A stretch of DNA of 14,161 nt from Methanobrevibacter_A sp964431035. GTDB taxonomy: Archaea; Methanobacteriota; Methanobacteria; Methanobacteriales; Methanobacteriaceae. Shown here piece by piece: positions 13,021-14,161 of this stretch. Within the stretch, counting starts at the first letter, position 1, and every line of letters begins with the position of its first letter. The notes under the pieces are model-generated. The model saw only the letters and a program-made list of their open reading frames with translations. It had not been told where the DNA came from and did not search any database. The position numbers and the translations under genes were made by a program. The stretch lies in assembly GCA_964431035.1 (NCBI GenBank), contig CAYSIF010000041.1, positions 1 to 14,161 of the forward strand. The letters are read 5' to 3'.

Positions 13021-13812
13021 CTAAGTTACATAGTTAATGTTTGTTACATTATAATTATTCATTATTGTTTCTAGAGTTTCATTATTGCAATTGTATATTC
13101 TTATTATTATTGGTTCTGTGTATCCGTTGATTTGTCCGAGTATGTTGCTTCCAAGTTCAAGGTCTTCGGCTGTTGCTCGTATAATCTCTAGTTTATCTTG
13201 TATTGCAAGGTTTGTTGGTTTTATACTTATTCTTAGATGGTTTTCGTATAATTGATTTTTTAGTTCTTGGTATGTTTGGCTGTCTTGATGGTCTGTTGCT
13301 ATTGTTGTTGTTATTTCATAACTTGTATTTTCAGGTATTCCGTCATTTAATTGGGATAGTGTGTTTATTTGTTCGGGGCTTATTGTTATATCTACAGTGT
13401 TGTTGTATATGCTTCCATTTTTCTCAAGTGTTAGTTGATCAATGTATATGTCTGCTGTTTTAACATCATTGTAGAATGCTGCATAATATTGTGCGTCTCC
13501 TGTGTCAACTAGTAGTTTTGGTCTTGCTCCTGAGTCATCGTCTTCCCATATTACCCTTCCGGTTATTGTGACTTTTTCTCCATTTGTAGCATTATGCCCT
13601 ATGATGGTTGTTGTTATTATGTCTCCTTCTAGGTAATATTCTGAGTATTTTTGCCCTATTTTACTGTAGGTTGTTGAATCGATTGATGTTGATTCTGTGT
13701 TGTTGTCATCATGGCTTATGTATACGAATGCAAAGCATGCTGCTAGTATTATTCCTATGATTATTATCCAATCGATTATGTTGAATTTTTTTAGAAATTT
13801 TTTTATTTTCAT
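13021..13812 (-). CDS. Membrane-anchored extracytoplasmic protein, DUF4330-like
   Basis: A 263-aa protein with a short basic N-terminus (MKIKKFLKKF), one transmembrane helix at about 12-32 (NIIDWIIIIGIILAACFAFVYI) and a polar domain of about 230 residues outside the cell. The IDW entry to the helix and the YSEYYLEGD...GRV block resemble DUF4330 proteins common in Methanobacteriaceae. About six N-x-S/T sequons (for example NNT, NAT, NVT) would allow N-glycosylation. No enzyme motif is visible. AAAAAAGG at 13821-13827 on the - strand is the SD, 8 bases from the ATG. It sits between a ferredoxin gene (31-base gap) and the Wzy-like gene (6-base gap), so it probably works with the polymerase in envelope glycan assembly. 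This is an inference from order only. Confidence 0.65.
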   Translation of the reverse strand: MKIKKFLKKFNIIDWIIIIGIILAACFAFVYISHDDNNTESTSIDSTTYSKIGQKYSEYYLEGDIITTTIIGHNATNGEKVTITGRVIWEDDDSGARPKLLVDTGDAQYYAAFYNDVKTADIYIDQLTLEKNGSIYNNTVDITISPEQINTLSQLNDGIPENTSYEITTTIATDHQDSQTYQELKNQLYENHLRISIKPTNLAIQDKLEIIRATAEDLELGSNILGQINGYTEPIIIRIYNCNNETLETIMNNYNVTNINYVT

Positions 13813-13843
13813 TTTTTATTCCTTTTTTTATTATTTTATTTTT

Positions 13844-14008
13844 TTAGTCTTTAATGATGGCTCCGCATGGACATATTTCGAAACATTTTCCACAGTTGTC
13901 GCATCCTTCTTGTATTATCACGTCAAATGCTCTTCTTTTTATTAGGTTTAATGGACATACATCGATACATTTTCTGCATGCGGCACATGCATCACTATCT
14001 ACTTGCAT
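13844..14008 (-). CDS. Small 2[4Fe-4S] ferredoxin
   Basis: A 54-aa ferredoxin too short for a 60-residue cut-off. Two complete cluster motifs are present: C8-x2-C11-x2-C14-x3-C18-P and C36-x2-C39-x2-C42-x3-C46-P, with one extra Cys at 48. The crossing arrangement (last Cys of each motif serving the other cluster) is the clostridial type, used in methanogens as a low-potential carrier. There is no transmembrane segment or extension, so it is soluble. The start is supported by AAGGAAG on the - strand 5 bases before the ATG. It is the first gene of the leftward ferredoxin - DUF4330 - Wzy-like group. A redox partner cannot be named, and its link to surface-glycan genes is unexplained. Confidence 0.88.
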   Translation of the reverse strand: MQVDSDACAACRKCIDVCPLNLIKRRAFDVIIQEGCDNCGKCFEICPCGAIIKD

Positions 14009-14077
14009 TTTATCTTCCTTGTTTTGTTTTTTATTTTTGGAGTATTTTTATATTTAATATTTTTTTATACCAATACA

Positions 14078-14085
14078 TTTATATA
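14078..14085 (+). promoter_or_regulatory. TATA box of the tRNA gene, possibly shared with the divergent ferredoxin
   Basis: TTTATATA matches the methanogen TATA consensus exactly. Its centre lies about 46 bases before the tRNA, so transcription would start near 14107 with about a 20-base leader. Read on the other strand the same bases give TATATAAA, which may also serve the ferredoxin gene; a second - strand candidate, TTAAATATAAAA, lies nearer that gene. Confidence 0.6.
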
Positions 14086-14126
14086 GTATATTTATTATAA
14101 ATTATGATTGTTACATTGAATTGTAA

Positions 14127-14161
<35 letters not shown>

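Overview
The window looks like chromosomal DNA from a very AT-rich, host-associated methanogenic archaeon of the Methanobacteriaceae, most like Methanosphaera. This rests on archaeal information-processing genes (RadB, ABCE1/Rli, Pth2, aEF-1 beta, a Zn-ribbon translation protein), a methanofuran-pathway kinase, a thermonicotianamine-synthase homologue, archaeal TATA boxes (TTTATATA, TTTAAATA), GGAGG/GGTGAT ribosome-binding sites and strong A/T codon preference. The genus is an inference; no 16S rRNA is present.

Layout. (1) 181-5011, housekeeping: a TsaC/Sua5-type tRNA threonylcarbamoylation enzyme, radB and a class I aminotransferase on +; the ribosome-recycling ATPase ABCE1 on -; then, divergent from it around a shared palindromic TATA-like element, archaeal peptidyl-tRNA hydrolase (pth2) on +. 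(2) 5075-6200, a tight + operon: an amino-acid-kinase-fold protein (probably MfnE), a 53-aa Zn-ribbon protein and aEF-1 beta, closed by a hairpin/T-tract terminator. (3) 6332-7042, a Nif3-like protein that has lost nearly all the metal ligands expected of its family. (4) 7043-11733, a metal-acquisition region: a GNAT acetyltransferase gene, an ECF transition-metal transporter (cbiM/nikM, cbiN/nikN, cbiQ, cbiO) and, 17 bases after the ATPase gene, a nicotianamine synthase. The GNAT gene and the transporter operon are each preceded by a copy of the same roughly 200-bp promoter/operator region. (5) 11728-14008 on -: a 2[4Fe-4S] ferredoxin, a membrane-anchored DUF4330-like surface protein and a polytopic oligosaccharide repeat-unit polymerase, probably one operon. 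(6) 14128 to the edge, the 5' part of a class II tRNA, probably tRNA-Leu, with its own TATA box.

How it fits together. Region 4 is the most interesting part. The transporter membrane proteins carry nickel-type signatures (N-terminal MHIPDGF, GTSGH around His67, a PDGLE motif in the small subunit). A nicotianamine synthase, which makes a Ni/Fe chelator, lies directly downstream and is probably co-transcribed with cbiQO. The GNAT gene probably answers to the same regulator through the duplicated operator. I read this as a candidate nickel (or cobalt) uptake and chelator regulon in a methanogen. Nickel is needed for F430 and hydrogenases, cobalt for corrinoid methyltransferases. The metal, the regulator and the role of the GNAT enzyme are not proven by the sequence. 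No IS element, CRISPR array, phage gene or rRNA was found, and no gene-free stretch exceeds 300 bases.
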